From Aquihabitans sp. G128 (GTDB lineage Bacteria; Actinomycetota; Acidimicrobiia; Acidimicrobiales; Iamiaceae): a stretch of DNA of 64,000 nt. The translations under genes and the position numbers were made by a program. The notes under the pieces are model-generated. The model was not told the origin of the DNA and did not search any database. It saw nothing but the letters and a program-made list of their open reading frames with translations. Positions 27,876 to 36,414 of the stretch are shown one piece after another (position 1 is the stretch's first letter; every line of letters starts with the position of its first letter). The DNA lies in assembly GCF_019048865.1 (NCBI RefSeq), contig NZ_CP077604.1, forward strand, positions 3,596,001 to 3,660,000, in the 5' to 3' direction.

Positions 27876-28286
27876 TCAGCCGAGCAGGGCGAGCAGGTCC
27901 TGGCGGTCGAACATGGCCGCCGCGGCCCGGGCCGAGGGCTGCCCGGCATCGGGGTCGGCCCCGGCGGCCACCAGCGACCGGACGACGTCGGCGTAGCCCT
28001 TGAAGACGGCGCCGGCGAGGGGGCCCTGGCCCTTGGCGTTGGCCCGATCGGGATCGGCGCCGCGGGCCAGCAGGGCGTCGACGGCCTCGACGTGGCCGTG
28101 GTACGCCGCCAGCATCAGGAGGGTGTCCCCGGCGGCGGCCGCCAGGTCGACGGGTGCGCCGGCGTCGACGTAGGCGGCGAGCAGCGCGGCGTCGCCGCGG
28201 CGGGCGGCGTCGAGCAGCCGGTCGGCCAGCGCCGCCACCTCCTGCTCGATCGCGCCGTCGGGCTGGGGCTCGGGCGGGACGGTCAC
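27876..28286 (-). CDS. small ankyrin-repeat protein
   Basis: 136 residues with about three ankyrin repeats; the consensus is clearest in DTLLMLAAYHGHVEAVDALLARGADPD and GPLAGAVFKGYADVVRSLVAAGADPD. A protein-interaction module without a catalytic domain or signal peptide. Its GTG start overlaps the stop of the AraC regulator by four bases, so the two are probably translated together. Confidence 0.85.
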   Translation of the reverse strand: MTVPPEPQPDGAIEQEVAALADRLLDAARRGDAALLAAYVDAGAPVDLAAAAGDTLLMLAAYHGHVEAVDALLARGADPDRANAKGQGPLAGAVFKGYADVVRSLVAAGADPDAGQPSARAAAAMFDRQDLLALLG

Positions 28287-29140
28287 GGCGCCGAACCTAC
28301 CGCCGCCACGGCATCGGCCGGCAGCGTCGACGCCGCGGCTCGACAGGACGCCGCGTAGCGGGCCGGGGGCAGGCCGACGGCGGCGGTGAAGTCGCGGGTG
28401 AGGTGGGCCTGGTCGGCGTAGCCGAGCTCAGCGGCGACGGTGGCCCAGTCGAGGTCCGGGTCCCGCGCCGCCCGTTCGGCGGCGTCGTAGAGGCGGTAGC
28501 GGCGGATGACCCACTTGGGGCTGGTGCCGACGTGCTCGGCGAAGAGGCGCTGCAGCTGGCGAACGGTGCAACCGGCGAGCGCGGCGAGGTCGTCGACCCT
28601 GCTGAGGTGGGGATCGGCCACCACCTTGTCGGCCAGCTCGGTGACGTTCTCGGACCGGAGGCGGTGCGGTGGGACCCGCGCCGCCCAGAACCCGTCGACC
28701 ACGGCGACCATCGCCTCGTCGTCCGGTGCGGCGTCGACCGCTGCTGCGAGGGCGGTGGCGTCCGGGCCGAGCACCTCGTCGAGGTCGAGCTCGACGTCGG
28801 TGAGCGCCGCCATGGGCCGGTCGCTGAACGGGGAGAAGCCGGCCGGGCGGAACATGGTGCCCAGCACCATCCCCCGCCCTTCGAGCGTGCGGGCGAACCG
28901 CGTGCGGCGCACGCCGCTGAGGCGGGCGGGGCCGTCGCCGAAGACCACGTTGGCCACCGGGTGCACGAGGATCTCCTGGGTGTGCTGCTCTCCCTCGGGG
29001 AGGTCCCACTCGACGATCCAGTAGCGGTCCACGAAGCGGGCGACCGCCGGGCTGGGGGCGTGGCGGCGCAGCGAGAAGCGCTGGAGCCCCGCCCCGGGCT
29101 GCAGGATGCCCCGGCTGTCCCGCCCCACCGGATCGACCAC
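28283..29140 (-). CDS. AraC family transcriptional regulator
   Basis: 285 residues. An N-terminal cupin-like sensing half (YWIVEWDLPEGEQHTQEILVHPVANVVFGDG) is followed by two AraC HTHs: VDDLAALAGCTVRQLQRLFAEHVG and WATVAAELGYADQAHLTRDFTAAVG. GTG 29140 lies six bases after a TAGGCT box. It is divergent from the DinB-like gene at 29225 and could control it or itself. It overlaps the ankyrin gene. Confidence 0.9.
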   Translation of the reverse strand: MVDPVGRDSRGILQPGAGLQRFSLRRHAPSPAVARFVDRYWIVEWDLPEGEQHTQEILVHPVANVVFGDGPARLSGVRRTRFARTLEGRGMVLGTMFRPAGFSPFSDRPMAALTDVELDLDEVLGPDATALAAAVDAAPDDEAMVAVVDGFWAARVPPHRLRSENVTELADKVVADPHLSRVDDLAALAGCTVRQLQRLFAEHVGTSPKWVIRRYRLYDAAERAARDPDLDWATVAAELGYADQAHLTRDFTAAVGLPPARYAASCRAAASTLPADAVAAVGSAP

Positions 29141-29146
29141 GGCGCC

Positions 29147-29152
29147 AGCCTA
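29147..29152 (-). promoter_or_regulatory. -10 box (TAGGCT) for the AraC regulator
   Basis: Minus-strand TAGGCT ends six bases before the GTG at 29140; the transcript is predicted to be leaderless. Confidence 0.5.
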
Positions 29153-29224
29153 CGGACGCCGCTCGGCCAGGGGGCCGTCGCGTTCGTCCAAGCGCCCGGG
29201 GCGGCACGGCGCGACCATGCGGCC

Positions 29225-29794
29225 ATGACCTCCGAGACCATCGCCGACCGCTACCGCCGCCGGGCCGCCGCCTTCACCCAGACCGTGGCCGCGGTCCCCG
29301 AGGGCGCCTGGGCGGCGCCGTCGCCGTGCCCGGAGTGGGATGCCCGGGGCGTGGTGGCCCACGTCGTGCAGACCCAGGCGATGTTCGCCGGGTTGGTGGG
29401 CCGAGAGCTCGAACCGGGCCCGTCGGTGGAGCTCGACCCGCTGGGCGCGTGGGTGGCCGCGCGCGAGCAGACCCAAGCTGCGCTCGACGACCCGCTCCTC
29501 GCCGAGGTGGAGTTCGACGGGGTCACCGGGCGCACGACCTTCGCCGCCGCCACCGATCGCTTCCTGTCGTTCGACCTCGTCGTCCACCGCTGGGACCTGG
29601 CCCGGGCCGCCGGCCTCCCCGACGCCATCTCGGCCGAGGACGTCGAGGCCCTCGAGGTCGCCATCGCCGAGATGAGCGAGCAGATCGGGTCGGCCATGCG
29701 CGGGCCGGGCGCGTTCGGGCCCGAGCTGGAGCCGCCGGACGACGCCGACGCCCAGACCCGGGTCCTGGCCTTCGTGGGGCGCCGGGCCTGGTAG
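29225..29794 (+). CDS. TIGR03086-type DinB/mycothiol-dependent metalloenzyme-fold protein
   Basis: 189 residues. A four-helix DinB-like fold with the family pattern CPEWDARGVVAHVVQTQAMFAGL near residue 40 and a metal-ligand region DLVVHRWDLARAAG near 120. Relatives include mycothiol-dependent isomerases and many proteins of unknown function. Mycothiol should be present, since mshA is in this window. It is divergent from the AraC gene. Confidence 0.75.
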   Translation: MTSETIADRYRRRAAAFTQTVAAVPEGAWAAPSPCPEWDARGVVAHVVQTQAMFAGLVGRELEPGPSVELDPLGAWVAAREQTQAALDDPLLAEVEFDGVTGRTTFAAATDRFLSFDLVVHRWDLARAAGLPDAISAEDVEALEVAIAEMSEQIGSAMRGPGAFGPELEPPDDADAQTRVLAFVGRRAW

Positions 29795-29843
29795 CGCTGC
29801 GGTCGCGCTGCCCCGTCTCGCTCGGGCGTGCTAGCCCGGTGCG

Positions 29844-30921
29844 GTGCACGCAGCCGCGCTCCTGGCGTCGATCCCCAGCCCGTCGTTCAACCACGTCGGG
29901 CCGTTCCGCCTCTACGGGCTCTGCATCGCGCTCGGCGTCATCGCCGCGGTGACCATCTGCTCGAAGCGGTGGGAGGAGCGGGGCGGCAACCCCGACGACA
30001 TCGGCACCATCGCCATCTGGGCGGTGCCGGCCGGGGTCATCGGCGCCCGGATCTACCACGTCGCCACCGACTGGAAGACCTACGAGCACCACTGGATCAA
30101 CGCCTTCAAGATCACCCAGGGCGGCCTCGGCATCCCTGGCGGCATCTTCCTCGGCGTGGTGGTCGGCCTAGCGGTGGTCCGCGTCAAGAAGCTGCCCAAG
30201 CTCGAGCTGCTCGACGTCGTGGCGCCCGCCCTGCCGGTGGCCCAGGCCATCGGCCGCTTCGGCAACTGGTTCAACCAAGAGGTCTTCGGCCGACCCACCA
30301 AGCTCCCGTGGGGCCTGGAGATCGCGCCGCAGTACCGTCCCGCCGGCGACGAGGGCTTCGCCACCTTCCACCCCACCTTCCTCTACGAGGGCCTGTGGAA
30401 CGTCGGCCTGGCCCTCCTGCTCGTCTGGCTCGACAAGCGCAAGAAGCTGCGTCCCGGCGAGCTGTTCGCCCTGTACGTGCTCGGCTACGGCATCGGCCGG
30501 CTGTGGGTGGAGGCCCTCCGCTCCGACAACGCCTCCTTGGTGCTCGGGGTCCGCATCAACATCTGGATGAGCGTGGTCATCGGCCTCTGCGCCCTGGCCG
30601 TGCTGCTGCGCAACCGCCTGGCGGTCGCCGGCGTGGCCGTCGCCGTCGTCGCCGCCCTCCTGCTCCGCGAGCAGGAGGCCATCGCCATCCCGCTGGCCAT
30701 CGCCTCGGTGCTCGCCCTCGGCTGGCTGCTGCGCCTCCGGCTCGCCATGCCCGCCCCGGAGCCGGTCGCCTCCGAGCCCGGGGCCGTGGGCGACGCCGAG
30801 CACCCCGGCGACGATCCCCCCCGAGGACGACCTCGAAGGGGACGCGCCGCTCGCCGGAGCGGAAGCCGAGGCCGAGGCCGGGGACGAAGGCGAGGACGCC
30901 GAGGTCGGCCGAACCGACTGA
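29844..30921 (+). CDS. lgt: prolipoprotein diacylglyceryl transferase Lgt, frameshifted in its acidic tail
   Basis: The corrected protein has 358 residues with about seven membrane segments. The Lgt signature GRFGNWFNQEVFGRPT (near residue 140) and YEGLWN, GRLWVEALR are intact. It adds diacylglycerol to lipoprotein cysteines. A run of seven C (30816-30822) throws the frame; with one C fewer the protein ends in an acidic tail (PPEDDLEGDAPLAGAEAEAE...) at a TGA at 30919-30921. Without correction the frame runs on to 31028 over the next gene. The enzyme core is unaffected. Confidence 0.9.
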
Positions 30922-30934
30922 GGCGGCGCGAGCC

Positions 30935-31534
30935 TCAGTCGGGATGGCTGACCGCCGCCGGGTCGAGCACCGGGGGCTGGACCACCACGAGCACCAGGTC
31001 CAGCAGGCGCTTGTGGGCGTTGACGTAGCTGTGCGGGTGGTTGGCGTCGAAGAGCACGGCGCCGCCGTGGGCCACCTGGTGGACCTCGTCGCCCACCTCG
31101 AGGGTGAGGGTGCCGGCCAGCACCGCCAGCAGCTCGCGCGTGCCGTCGACGTGGCCCTCGGAGTCGTGGCGGTCCCCGGCGGCGAGCGACCAGCGCCAGA
31201 GCTCGACGTGCTCGCTGCGGTCGGTGCCCACGAGCAGGTCGCCGCCGGAGCCCTCCATGCCGGTCCACAGCCGCACGACGTCGGCGGCGTCGACCACCCG
31301 CACCATGCCGCCGTCGTCGAGCTCCACCAGCTGGGCCAGGGTCACGCCGAAGGCGTCGGCCACCCGGCAGAGCGTGGCGATGCTGGGGTTCGTGCGGGCC
31401 TGCTCGATCTGCACGAGCATCCCCTTGCTGACCCCGGAGCGCCCGGCGAGCTGGTCCAGCGTCCAGCCCCGCCCGCCCCGCAGCTCGCGCGTGTTGCGGG
31501 CGATGGCGGCAGCGACCTCGTCGGCGTCGGGCAC
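30935..31534 (-). CDS. XRE family regulator with C-terminal cupin
   Basis: 199 residues. N-terminal HTH (WTLDQLAGRSGVSKGMLVQIEQARTNPSIATL) at about 24-56, then a cupin barrel (GDRHDSEGHVDGTRELLAVLAGTLTLEVGD) at about 115-190. HTH-cupin proteins usually sense a small metabolite and repress neighbouring transporter or catabolic genes. It is divergent from the DMT exporter at 31737, with a palindrome between them. TAGGTT six bases before the GTG suggests a leaderless transcript. Confidence 0.88.
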   Translation of the reverse strand: MPDADEVAAAIARNTRELRGGRGWTLDQLAGRSGVSKGMLVQIEQARTNPSIATLCRVADAFGVTLAQLVELDDGGMVRVVDAADVVRLWTGMEGSGGDLLVGTDRSEHVELWRWSLAAGDRHDSEGHVDGTRELLAVLAGTLTLEVGDEVHQVAHGGAVLFDANHPHSYVNAHKRLLDLVLVVVQPPVLDPAAVSHPD

Positions 31535-31540
31535 CGCCCC

Positions 31541-31546
31541 AACCTA
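31541..31546 (-). promoter_or_regulatory. -10 box (TAGGTT) for the XRE-cupin regulator
   Basis: Minus-strand TAGGTT ends six bases before the GTG at 31534. Confidence 0.5.
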
Positions 31547-31657
31547 CCGACCGGCGGGGTCGCCTCCCGCCGGCACCTGGCCCCAGCGGGGTGCCAGCGA
31601 GAGCCGTAGCATCAGAGTGCTCTGACTGGTGCATCCTGTTGATATGACCGTATGATG

Positions 31658-31669
31658 AACCAGCTGGTT
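31658..31669. promoter_or_regulatory. palindrome between XRE-cupin gene and DMT exporter
   Basis: AACCAGCTGGTT is a perfect 12-base palindrome directly after a TATGAT hexamer (31651-31656), 68 bases before the exporter ATG. Position and symmetry suit an operator for the divergent XRE-cupin protein. Confidence 0.4.
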
Positions 31670-31736
31670 TAACAGCCTGACCGAAGTCCCGGGGGCGCCT
31701 CGGCCCGGTCCGGCGGGATCCATCGGGAGGTGTGAC

Positions 31737-32582
31737 ATGGCCATCGTCTTCGCCCTGGGCGCGGCAGCGTTCTACGGCTCGGCCGACTTCATGGGGGCCC
31801 TGGCCTCACGCCGCAACGCCGCCCTGGCGGTGGCCCTCGGCGCCCAGGTCGCCGGCCTGGCGATCCTGCTGGTGGCCATGCCGTTCCTCGGGCCGGCCGC
31901 CGTCTCGCCCCGGGACCTGCTCTTCGGGGCGGCAGCCGGCGTCTTCGGCGGCCTCGGCGTCGTGGTGGTCTACCGCACGCTCGCCAAGGGGCCCATGAGC
32001 GTGGTGGCGCCCACCACGGCGCTGAGCGCCTCGGCGGTCCCGGTGCTCGCCGGGATCCTCCTCGGCGAGCGGCCGGGCCTCTCGGTGCTGGGCGGCATCG
32101 CCGTCGCCTTCGTCGCCGTGGCCCTCATCACCCGAGAGCGGACCGAGCCCGGCGTGGTCGTCGCCCGGGGCGCCGCAGCTCGAGCCCTCCTACCCGCCCT
32201 GGGCGGCGGGGCGATCTTCGGCCTGTTCTTCGTGTTCCTGCACCAGACCGGTGCGGGCGCCGGCCTGTGGCCGCTGCTCGCGGCCCGGCTCACCTCGGTC
32301 CCGATCCTCGCGGCGCTGGTGCTCGCCAAGCGGATCCCCATGACGGGGAGCCCCCGCCTCGTGGGGGCGGTCGTGGTGAGCGGCGTGCTCGACATGGTGG
32401 CCAACATCCTCTACCTGCTGGCCCTGCGCCACGGCATGCTCGCCGTGGTGGCGGCCCTCACCGGGCTGTACCCCGCCTCCACCGTGCTCCTCGCCCAGAC
32501 CCGTCTCGACGAGCGGCTGCAGCCCATCCAGTTCGCCGGGCTGGGCGTGGCGGTGCTGGCCGCCGTGCTGGTGGCCGGCTGA
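31737..32582 (+). CDS. EamA/DMT superfamily transporter
   Basis: 281 residues, ten membrane segments in two five-helix halves (EamA repeats), starting directly with a hydrophobic segment. GGGAGG precedes the ATG. Such proteins export amino acids, sugars or metabolites; the substrate is unknown. It is divergent from an XRE-cupin regulator that probably controls it, and is followed by a terminator hairpin. Confidence 0.88.
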   Translation: MAIVFALGAAAFYGSADFMGALASRRNAALAVALGAQVAGLAILLVAMPFLGPAAVSPRDLLFGAAAGVFGGLGVVVVYRTLAKGPMSVVAPTTALSASAVPVLAGILLGERPGLSVLGGIAVAFVAVALITRERTEPGVVVARGAAARALLPALGGGAIFGLFFVFLHQTGAGAGLWPLLAARLTSVPILAALVLAKRIPMTGSPRLVGAVVVSGVLDMVANILYLLALRHGMLAVVAALTGLYPASTVLLAQTRLDERLQPIQFAGLGVAVLAAVLVAG

Positions 32583-32638
32583 GCCCAGGCGCGCCGGTGC
32601 CCGGACCGTGGGGCCCGGGCACCGATCAGCGAGACGTG

Positions 32639-32659
32639 GGCGGGAGCCGTGCTCCCGCC
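32639..32659. terminator. bidirectional terminator hairpin
   Basis: GGCGGGAGC (32639-32647) and GCTCCCGCC (32651-32659) make a perfect 9-bp stem with a three-base loop between the convergent exporter (ends 32582) and CsbD gene (ends 32664). Confidence 0.65.
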
Positions 32660-32663
32660 GGTG

Positions 32664-32834
32664 CTACTTGTCCTTGTGGAGGGCGTCCTTGACCTTGTCG
32701 GCGGCGTCGCCGACGGCCTCCTTGATGTTGCCGACCACCTGGTCGACCTTGCCCTCGCGCTCGAGGTCCTTGTCGCCGGTCAGGTTGCCGGCTGCTTCCT
32801 TGACTCGACCCTTGGCGTCATCGACGTTGGCCAT
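32664..32834 (-). CDS. CsbD family stress protein
   Basis: 56 residues: MANVDDAKGRVKEAAGNLTG, then DKDLEREGKVDQVVGNIKEA and a Lys-rich end. The KGRVKEAAGNLTGD and GKVDQVVGNIKEAVGD repeats are diagnostic for CsbD, a small hydrophilic general-stress protein of unknown mechanism (in Bacillus under sigma-B). The family length is about 55-70, so this is complete. It lies downstream of the enoyl-CoA hydratase gene on the same strand. Confidence 0.9.
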   Translation of the reverse strand: MANVDDAKGRVKEAAGNLTGDKDLEREGKVDQVVGNIKEAVGDAADKVKDALHKDK

Positions 32835-32921
32835 GGTGGGACTTCCTCATGCTGGGGGTTGCGGACGAAGGGTCCTTACCCCCGAGGCCCGGGCGCAGAC
32901 GGCGGACCGGCGTGGCGATCG

Positions 32922-33746
32922 TCACCCGAAGAGGTCTCGACGGGGGTCGTCGGTGTACTGGGGGCGGCGACCCTGGGCGAAGGCCCGCATGGCCTCGGGC
33001 AGGTTCTCGGTGAAGCCGAGCATGAGCTGGTTGCGGTCCTCGAGCTCGATGGCGGCCTCGAGGCTGGTGACCTCGAGGTTGGCCCACAGCACGTCCTTGG
33101 TCATCGACAGGCCGTAGGGGCTGTGCTGGGCCATGGCCTGGGCGGCTGCGACGGCCCCCTCCACCAGGCGGGTCGGTTCGAGGACGCGCGACACCAGGCC
33201 CATGCGCCAGGCCTCGTCGGCGTCGATGACCCGGCCGGTCAGGAGGAGGTCGTTGCTGTGGGCGGCACCCACCAGGCGGGGCAGGAGCCAGCTGGCGCCC
33301 ATCTCGGTGCTCGTCAGGCCGTTGACGATGCCGGTGGCGTTGAGCTCGACGTCGGTGGAGGCGAAGCGGAGGTCGGCACCGAGGGCCAGGCACATGCCGC
33401 CGCCGTAGGCCGGGCCGTTGATCGCGGCCACCACCGGCTGGGGCAGCCGGCGCAGGATCGGCACCAGGCAGGAGTACGCCGCCATCGACCGCTGGGCGAT
33501 GCGCCCCATCGACAGGCCGTCGATGCCGGGCAGCACGCCGTGGTCCTTGAGGTCGAGGCCGGAGCAGAAGGCCCGACCGGCGCCGGTGAGCACGACCACC
33601 CGGCAGTCGTTGTCGGCGCCGATGGCGGCCAGCACGTCGGACAGCTCGAGCACGAGCTCGATGGAGAGGGCGTTGAGCACCTCGGGCCGGTTGAGCGTCA
33701 CCTGGGTGACGTGGGGCGCTGGGTGGTCGACGAGCACGACGGACAT
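32922..33746 (-). CDS. enoyl-CoA hydratase/isomerase family protein (crotonase)
   Basis: 274 residues. Crotonase signatures: RPEVLNALS, the first oxyanion segment AGRAFCSGLDLKDHG, and the second NGPAYGGGMCLALGADLRFA. At the catalytic-Glu region the reading is TSTEMGASWLLPRLVG. It probably acts in beta-oxidation of acyl-CoA, though the superfamily also includes isomerases and hydrolases. GGAGG lies about eight bases before the ATG. No other beta-oxidation gene is adjacent. Confidence 0.88.
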   Translation of the reverse strand: MSVVLVDHPAPHVTQVTLNRPEVLNALSIELVLELSDVLAAIGADNDCRVVVLTGAGRAFCSGLDLKDHGVLPGIDGLSMGRIAQRSMAAYSCLVPILRRLPQPVVAAINGPAYGGGMCLALGADLRFASTDVELNATGIVNGLTSTEMGASWLLPRLVGAAHSNDLLLTGRVIDADEAWRMGLVSRVLEPTRLVEGAVAAAQAMAQHSPYGLSMTKDVLWANLEVTSLEAAIELEDRNQLMLGFTENLPEAMRAFAQGRRPQYTDDPRRDLFG

Positions 33747-33824
33747 GGGAGCCTCCGATCGCCCGGCCCCCTGGCCGCGCGACGCCTGCTTCCTAGCGGA
33801 TGCGGGGCTGCGCAGCGGGATCGC

Positions 33825-34283
33825 TCAGCCGTCGAGGCTGGTCACGTCCGGGTCGTGGCCACCGGCGGGGCGGCGCTCGTGGTGGGCCCGCCCGGCGCTG
33901 CGGCGGTCGTCCTTCATCTCCGACTCGAAGACGTGGCGGCGTCCGGCGACGAGGGCGTCGCGCACCTGGCGCTCCTGGTCCCGCGCCGCGGACCAGTAGA
34001 GGTCGTCGAACTCCTCGACGATCTGGAAGGACCACCGGCCGTCGATGGCGTTGCGCCCCACGATGCGGGTGCGCAGGTCGTCGGCCTCCTGCTGGTGGCC
34101 GGCCTCCTCCAGGGCGTCGGCAGCCTCGCCGAAGAGGGCATCGGCGTGGCCCATCTTCTGGTGGAAGTCGTACAGGTCGCCACGGGCCCGCTCCACCCAC
34201 TCGAGCGCCTCGGTGGCCTTGCCCACCGCCTCCACGGTGGCGTCACCGATGCCGGCCGGTCGGTCGTGGCGCTCGTCGCCCAT
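33825..34283 (-). CDS. conserved hypothetical protein, helical
   Basis: 152 residues, ATG 34283 with AGGAG upstream. Mostly alpha-helical, charged (EWVERARGDLYDFHQKMGHADALFGEAADALEE), with a WSFQIVEEFDDLYW motif near the middle and a basic, disordered tail. It resembles short actinobacterial proteins of unknown function. No catalytic motif or membrane segment. Confidence 0.7.
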   Translation of the reverse strand: MGDERHDRPAGIGDATVEAVGKATEALEWVERARGDLYDFHQKMGHADALFGEAADALEEAGHQQEADDLRTRIVGRNAIDGRWSFQIVEEFDDLYWSAARDQERQVRDALVAGRRHVFESEMKDDRRSAGRAHHERRPAGGHDPDVTSLDG

Positions 34284-34353
34284 GGTCGTCTCCTCGTGCT
34301 GCGGCGCAGGTCCGGACGCCTGCCGGGCGCTCCCTACCCCCGAGCCCCCTCGG

Positions 34354-34359
34354 TAGGCT
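34354..34359 (+). promoter_or_regulatory. -10 box (TAGGCT) for the acidic protein gene
   Basis: TAGGCT ends seven bases before the GTG at 34367, which supports that start and a leaderless transcript. Confidence 0.45.
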
Positions 34360-34366
34360 CCGGCCC

Positions 34367-34750
34367 GTGCCCGACCTCGATGGCCCCGACGTCCCCCAGC
34401 CGGCGAGCTCCCTCCCGCCGGACGCTCCCGGCTCGGGCCAGCAGGTCGAGGTCGAGGTCGACCTCGGCGCCTTCCTGCCGGAGACCTCGGCGATCGGCCC
34501 GGTCGAGGACGACGAGGACGAGGGGCCCGATCCCGAGCCCGACGAGCTGATCGCCGAGGTGGCTGGTGACGCCGGTGACGCCGGTGCCGGGCCGGACGAG
34601 GCGCCTGCGGCCCCGCCGGTCGACCTCGCGGTGCTGGCCGGCATCGAGGCCGACCTCGCCGCCGTCGACCGGGCGATCGAGGCCATCGACGCCGGCGACC
34701 ACGAGCGCTCTCCGCTGCTGGTCGAGCTCCTCGGCGCGCCGCCCGCCTGA
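34367..34750 (+). CDS. small acidic protein, perhaps related to the DksA/TraR coiled coil
   Basis: 127 residues from GTG. The first 85 are very acidic and proline-rich, likely disordered. The end (LAVLAGIEADLAAVDRAIEAIDAG) resembles the helix that precedes the zinc finger in DksA/TraR-type proteins (x-IExDLxxVDxAL-x-x-L-D-x-G), but no cysteines follow. The relation is weak and a function cannot be given. Confidence 0.55.
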   Translation: MPDLDGPDVPQPASSLPPDAPGSGQQVEVEVDLGAFLPETSAIGPVEDDEDEGPDPEPDELIAEVAGDAGDAGAGPDEAPAAPPVDLAVLAGIEADLAAVDRAIEAIDAGDHERSPLLVELLGAPPA

Positions 34751-34792
34751 ACCTCCCCGCCGAGCCGGGGCTCGTGCCCGGGCCGTCCCGGA

Positions 34793-35431
34793 TCAGAGGT
34801 CGAGCGGGAGCTGGACCACCGTGGCGGGGCCCACGTCGGCGCTGCGGCCGGCGGCCCCGGGTCGGCGCGGCGCCCGACGCAGGTCGGCGCTGTCGGCCGG
34901 CAGGGCGATGGGCGGCGGTTCCTCGTCGAGGTCGTCGGCCAGCGGATCGGCGTGCGGGTCGACGCCGCCGCTGAGCGCCAGGAGGTAGCCCTCGGCCCGC
35001 TCGGCCAACGGGTAGCGGGCCACCAGGGCCTGGAACCGCGGCCCGTGCCCGGGCTCCACCAGGTGGGCGAGCTCGTGGACCACCACGTGGTCGATGACCC
35101 AGGTGGGGTGGTCGGCCAGGCGGTCGGAGATGCGGATCGTCCGGGTGGACGGCGTGCAGGACCCCCAGCGGTGCGCCTGGTTCGAGACCCAGCGGATCTC
35201 GTCCGGCCGCGGCAGGCCGTGGACCTCGGCCAGGCGACGGGCCCGCTGGGCGAGGTCGACCCCGGCCCCGGCGCTGGAGCGCTCGAACCGCTTCCGGAAG
35301 CCCTCCACCAGCCGGGCCTCCTCGGCCCGTGAGGCGCGGGCCGGGATGCGCACCTCGAGCACGCCGTCGACCAGCCGGGCCTGCGCGGTCTTGCGGCGCT
35401 TGGCGCTGCGGACCACCGTCACCTCGAGCAC
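34793..35431 (-). CDS. YgjP-type (DUF45) zinc metalloprotease-fold protein
   Basis: 212 residues. The zinc site is HELAHLVEPGHG, preceded by the DUF45 hallmark W-G-S-C (NQAHRWGSCTPSTRTIRIS). The fold resembles SprT/WSS1 peptidases; some YgjP proteins hydrolyse UTP. After the domain comes a proline-rich tail of about 45 residues. GTG start at 35431. It lies downstream of the histidine phosphatase gene on the same strand with a 31-base gap. Confidence 0.85.
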   Translation of the reverse strand: MLEVTVVRSAKRRKTAQARLVDGVLEVRIPARASRAEEARLVEGFRKRFERSSAGAGVDLAQRARRLAEVHGLPRPDEIRWVSNQAHRWGSCTPSTRTIRISDRLADHPTWVIDHVVVHELAHLVEPGHGPRFQALVARYPLAERAEGYLLALSGGVDPHADPLADDLDEEPPPIALPADSADLRRAPRRPGAAGRSADVGPATVVQLPLDL

Positions 35432-35462
35432 GGCACCGGCTCCCGTCGTCCGGCCCGCGCCG

Positions 35463-36098
35463 TCAGATCCGGTCGGCTTCGATGGCCAGGGTGGTGGCGG
35501 GGTCGACGAGGGAGAGCCGCTCGCCGAGGCGGAAGCGGTCGTCGACGACCTCGACCCAGCAGGCGTCGAGGTTCGAGAGCCGTCCTCGGCCGGGCTGCCC
35601 GAGGCGCCGCTCGACGGCGTAGATGACCCCGCCGTGGGTGACGGCCACCACCTCGCCGTCGGGCACGAACCGGCCGATGGCGAGCAGGCCGACCTCGACG
35701 CGCGCCCAGAGGTCGTCGTCGCTCTCCCAGTCGTCGGGCCAGCGGGGCTCGCCGTCGTCGTCCGGCACGTAGCCGGCCGGGTCGTCGGGCAGCAGGCCGG
35801 GGAAGGCCTCGTAGATCTCGGGGCGGGTCAGCCCGGAGAGCGAGCCGGCGTCGCGCTCGCGCAGGCGGGGCTCGGTGGCGACGTCGTCGAGGCCGAGCAT
35901 CCGGGCGATGATCGCCCCCGTCTCGGCGGCCCGCTCGAGGTCCGAGGCGATGACCGCGTCGACGGTGCCGATGGCCGCGCTGGCGTCGACGGCCTGCTGG
36001 CGGCCCCGATCGGTGAGCGGCGGGTCGGCCTGGCCCTGCCACCGGCCGTCGGCGTTCCAGACGGACTCCCCGTGGCGGACGAGCAGGATGCGGGTCAT
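35463..36098 (-). CDS. histidine phosphatase (phosphoglycerate mutase superfamily)
   Basis: 211 residues. RHGES catalytic motif at 8-12 (ILLVRHGESVWN), second Arg/His set in SDLERAAETG and VVAVTHGGVI. Such 2-His phosphatases act on small phosphates, often misannotated as mutases; the substrate is unknown. A mutase-like gene also lies near mshA in mycobacteria. ATG 36098 has a TACCGT box nine bases upstream. Confidence 0.88.
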   Translation of the reverse strand: MTRILLVRHGESVWNADGRWQGQADPPLTDRGRQQAVDASAAIGTVDAVIASDLERAAETGAIIARMLGLDDVATEPRLRERDAGSLSGLTRPEIYEAFPGLLPDDPAGYVPDDDGEPRWPDDWESDDDLWARVEVGLLAIGRFVPDGEVVAVTHGGVIYAVERRLGQPGRGRLSNLDACWVEVVDDRFRLGERLSLVDPATTLAIEADRI

Positions 36099-36168
36099 GG
36101 GGGAGAGACGGTACCCGTCGGTGCGGGCTGTGGGGATCGGGGCCACACCGGTAGCATCTCGATCCGCC

Positions 36169-36414
36169 ATGGCAGTTCTCCGGCTCTTTGCCGCCGCCCG
36201 CACCGCAGCCGGTACGTCCCGAGAGGTCCTGACGGGCGCAACGGTCGCCGAGGTGCTCGACCACGCCGTCGACCGCTTCGGCGGCGAGTTCGCCGCGGTC
36301 CTGCCCAGCTGCGCGATCTGGGTCAACGGCGTGCCGGCCTCCGGCGAGACGGTGGTCGGGGTCGAGGACGAGGTCGGCGTGCTGCCGCCCGTCTCCGGCG
36401 GGTGCGCGGCGTGA
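36169..36414 (+). CDS. MoaD/ThiS-like ubiquitin-fold sulfur carrier with an extended C terminus
   Basis: 81 residues with the beta-grasp pattern (LRLFAAARTAAG ... VWVNG-like strand). MoaD/ThiS proteins end in a free GlyGly that is adenylated and thiolated; here GG (77-78) is followed by Cys-Ala-Ala and the stop. The tail would need trimming, as is known for some carriers such as QbsE, or the carrier may be inactive. The stop overlaps the GTG of the next gene by four bases. No moaE or moeB is nearby. Confidence 0.75.
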   Translation: MAVLRLFAAARTAAGTSREVLTGATVAEVLDHAVDRFGGEFAAVLPSCAIWVNGVPASGETVVGVEDEVGVLPPVSGGCAA

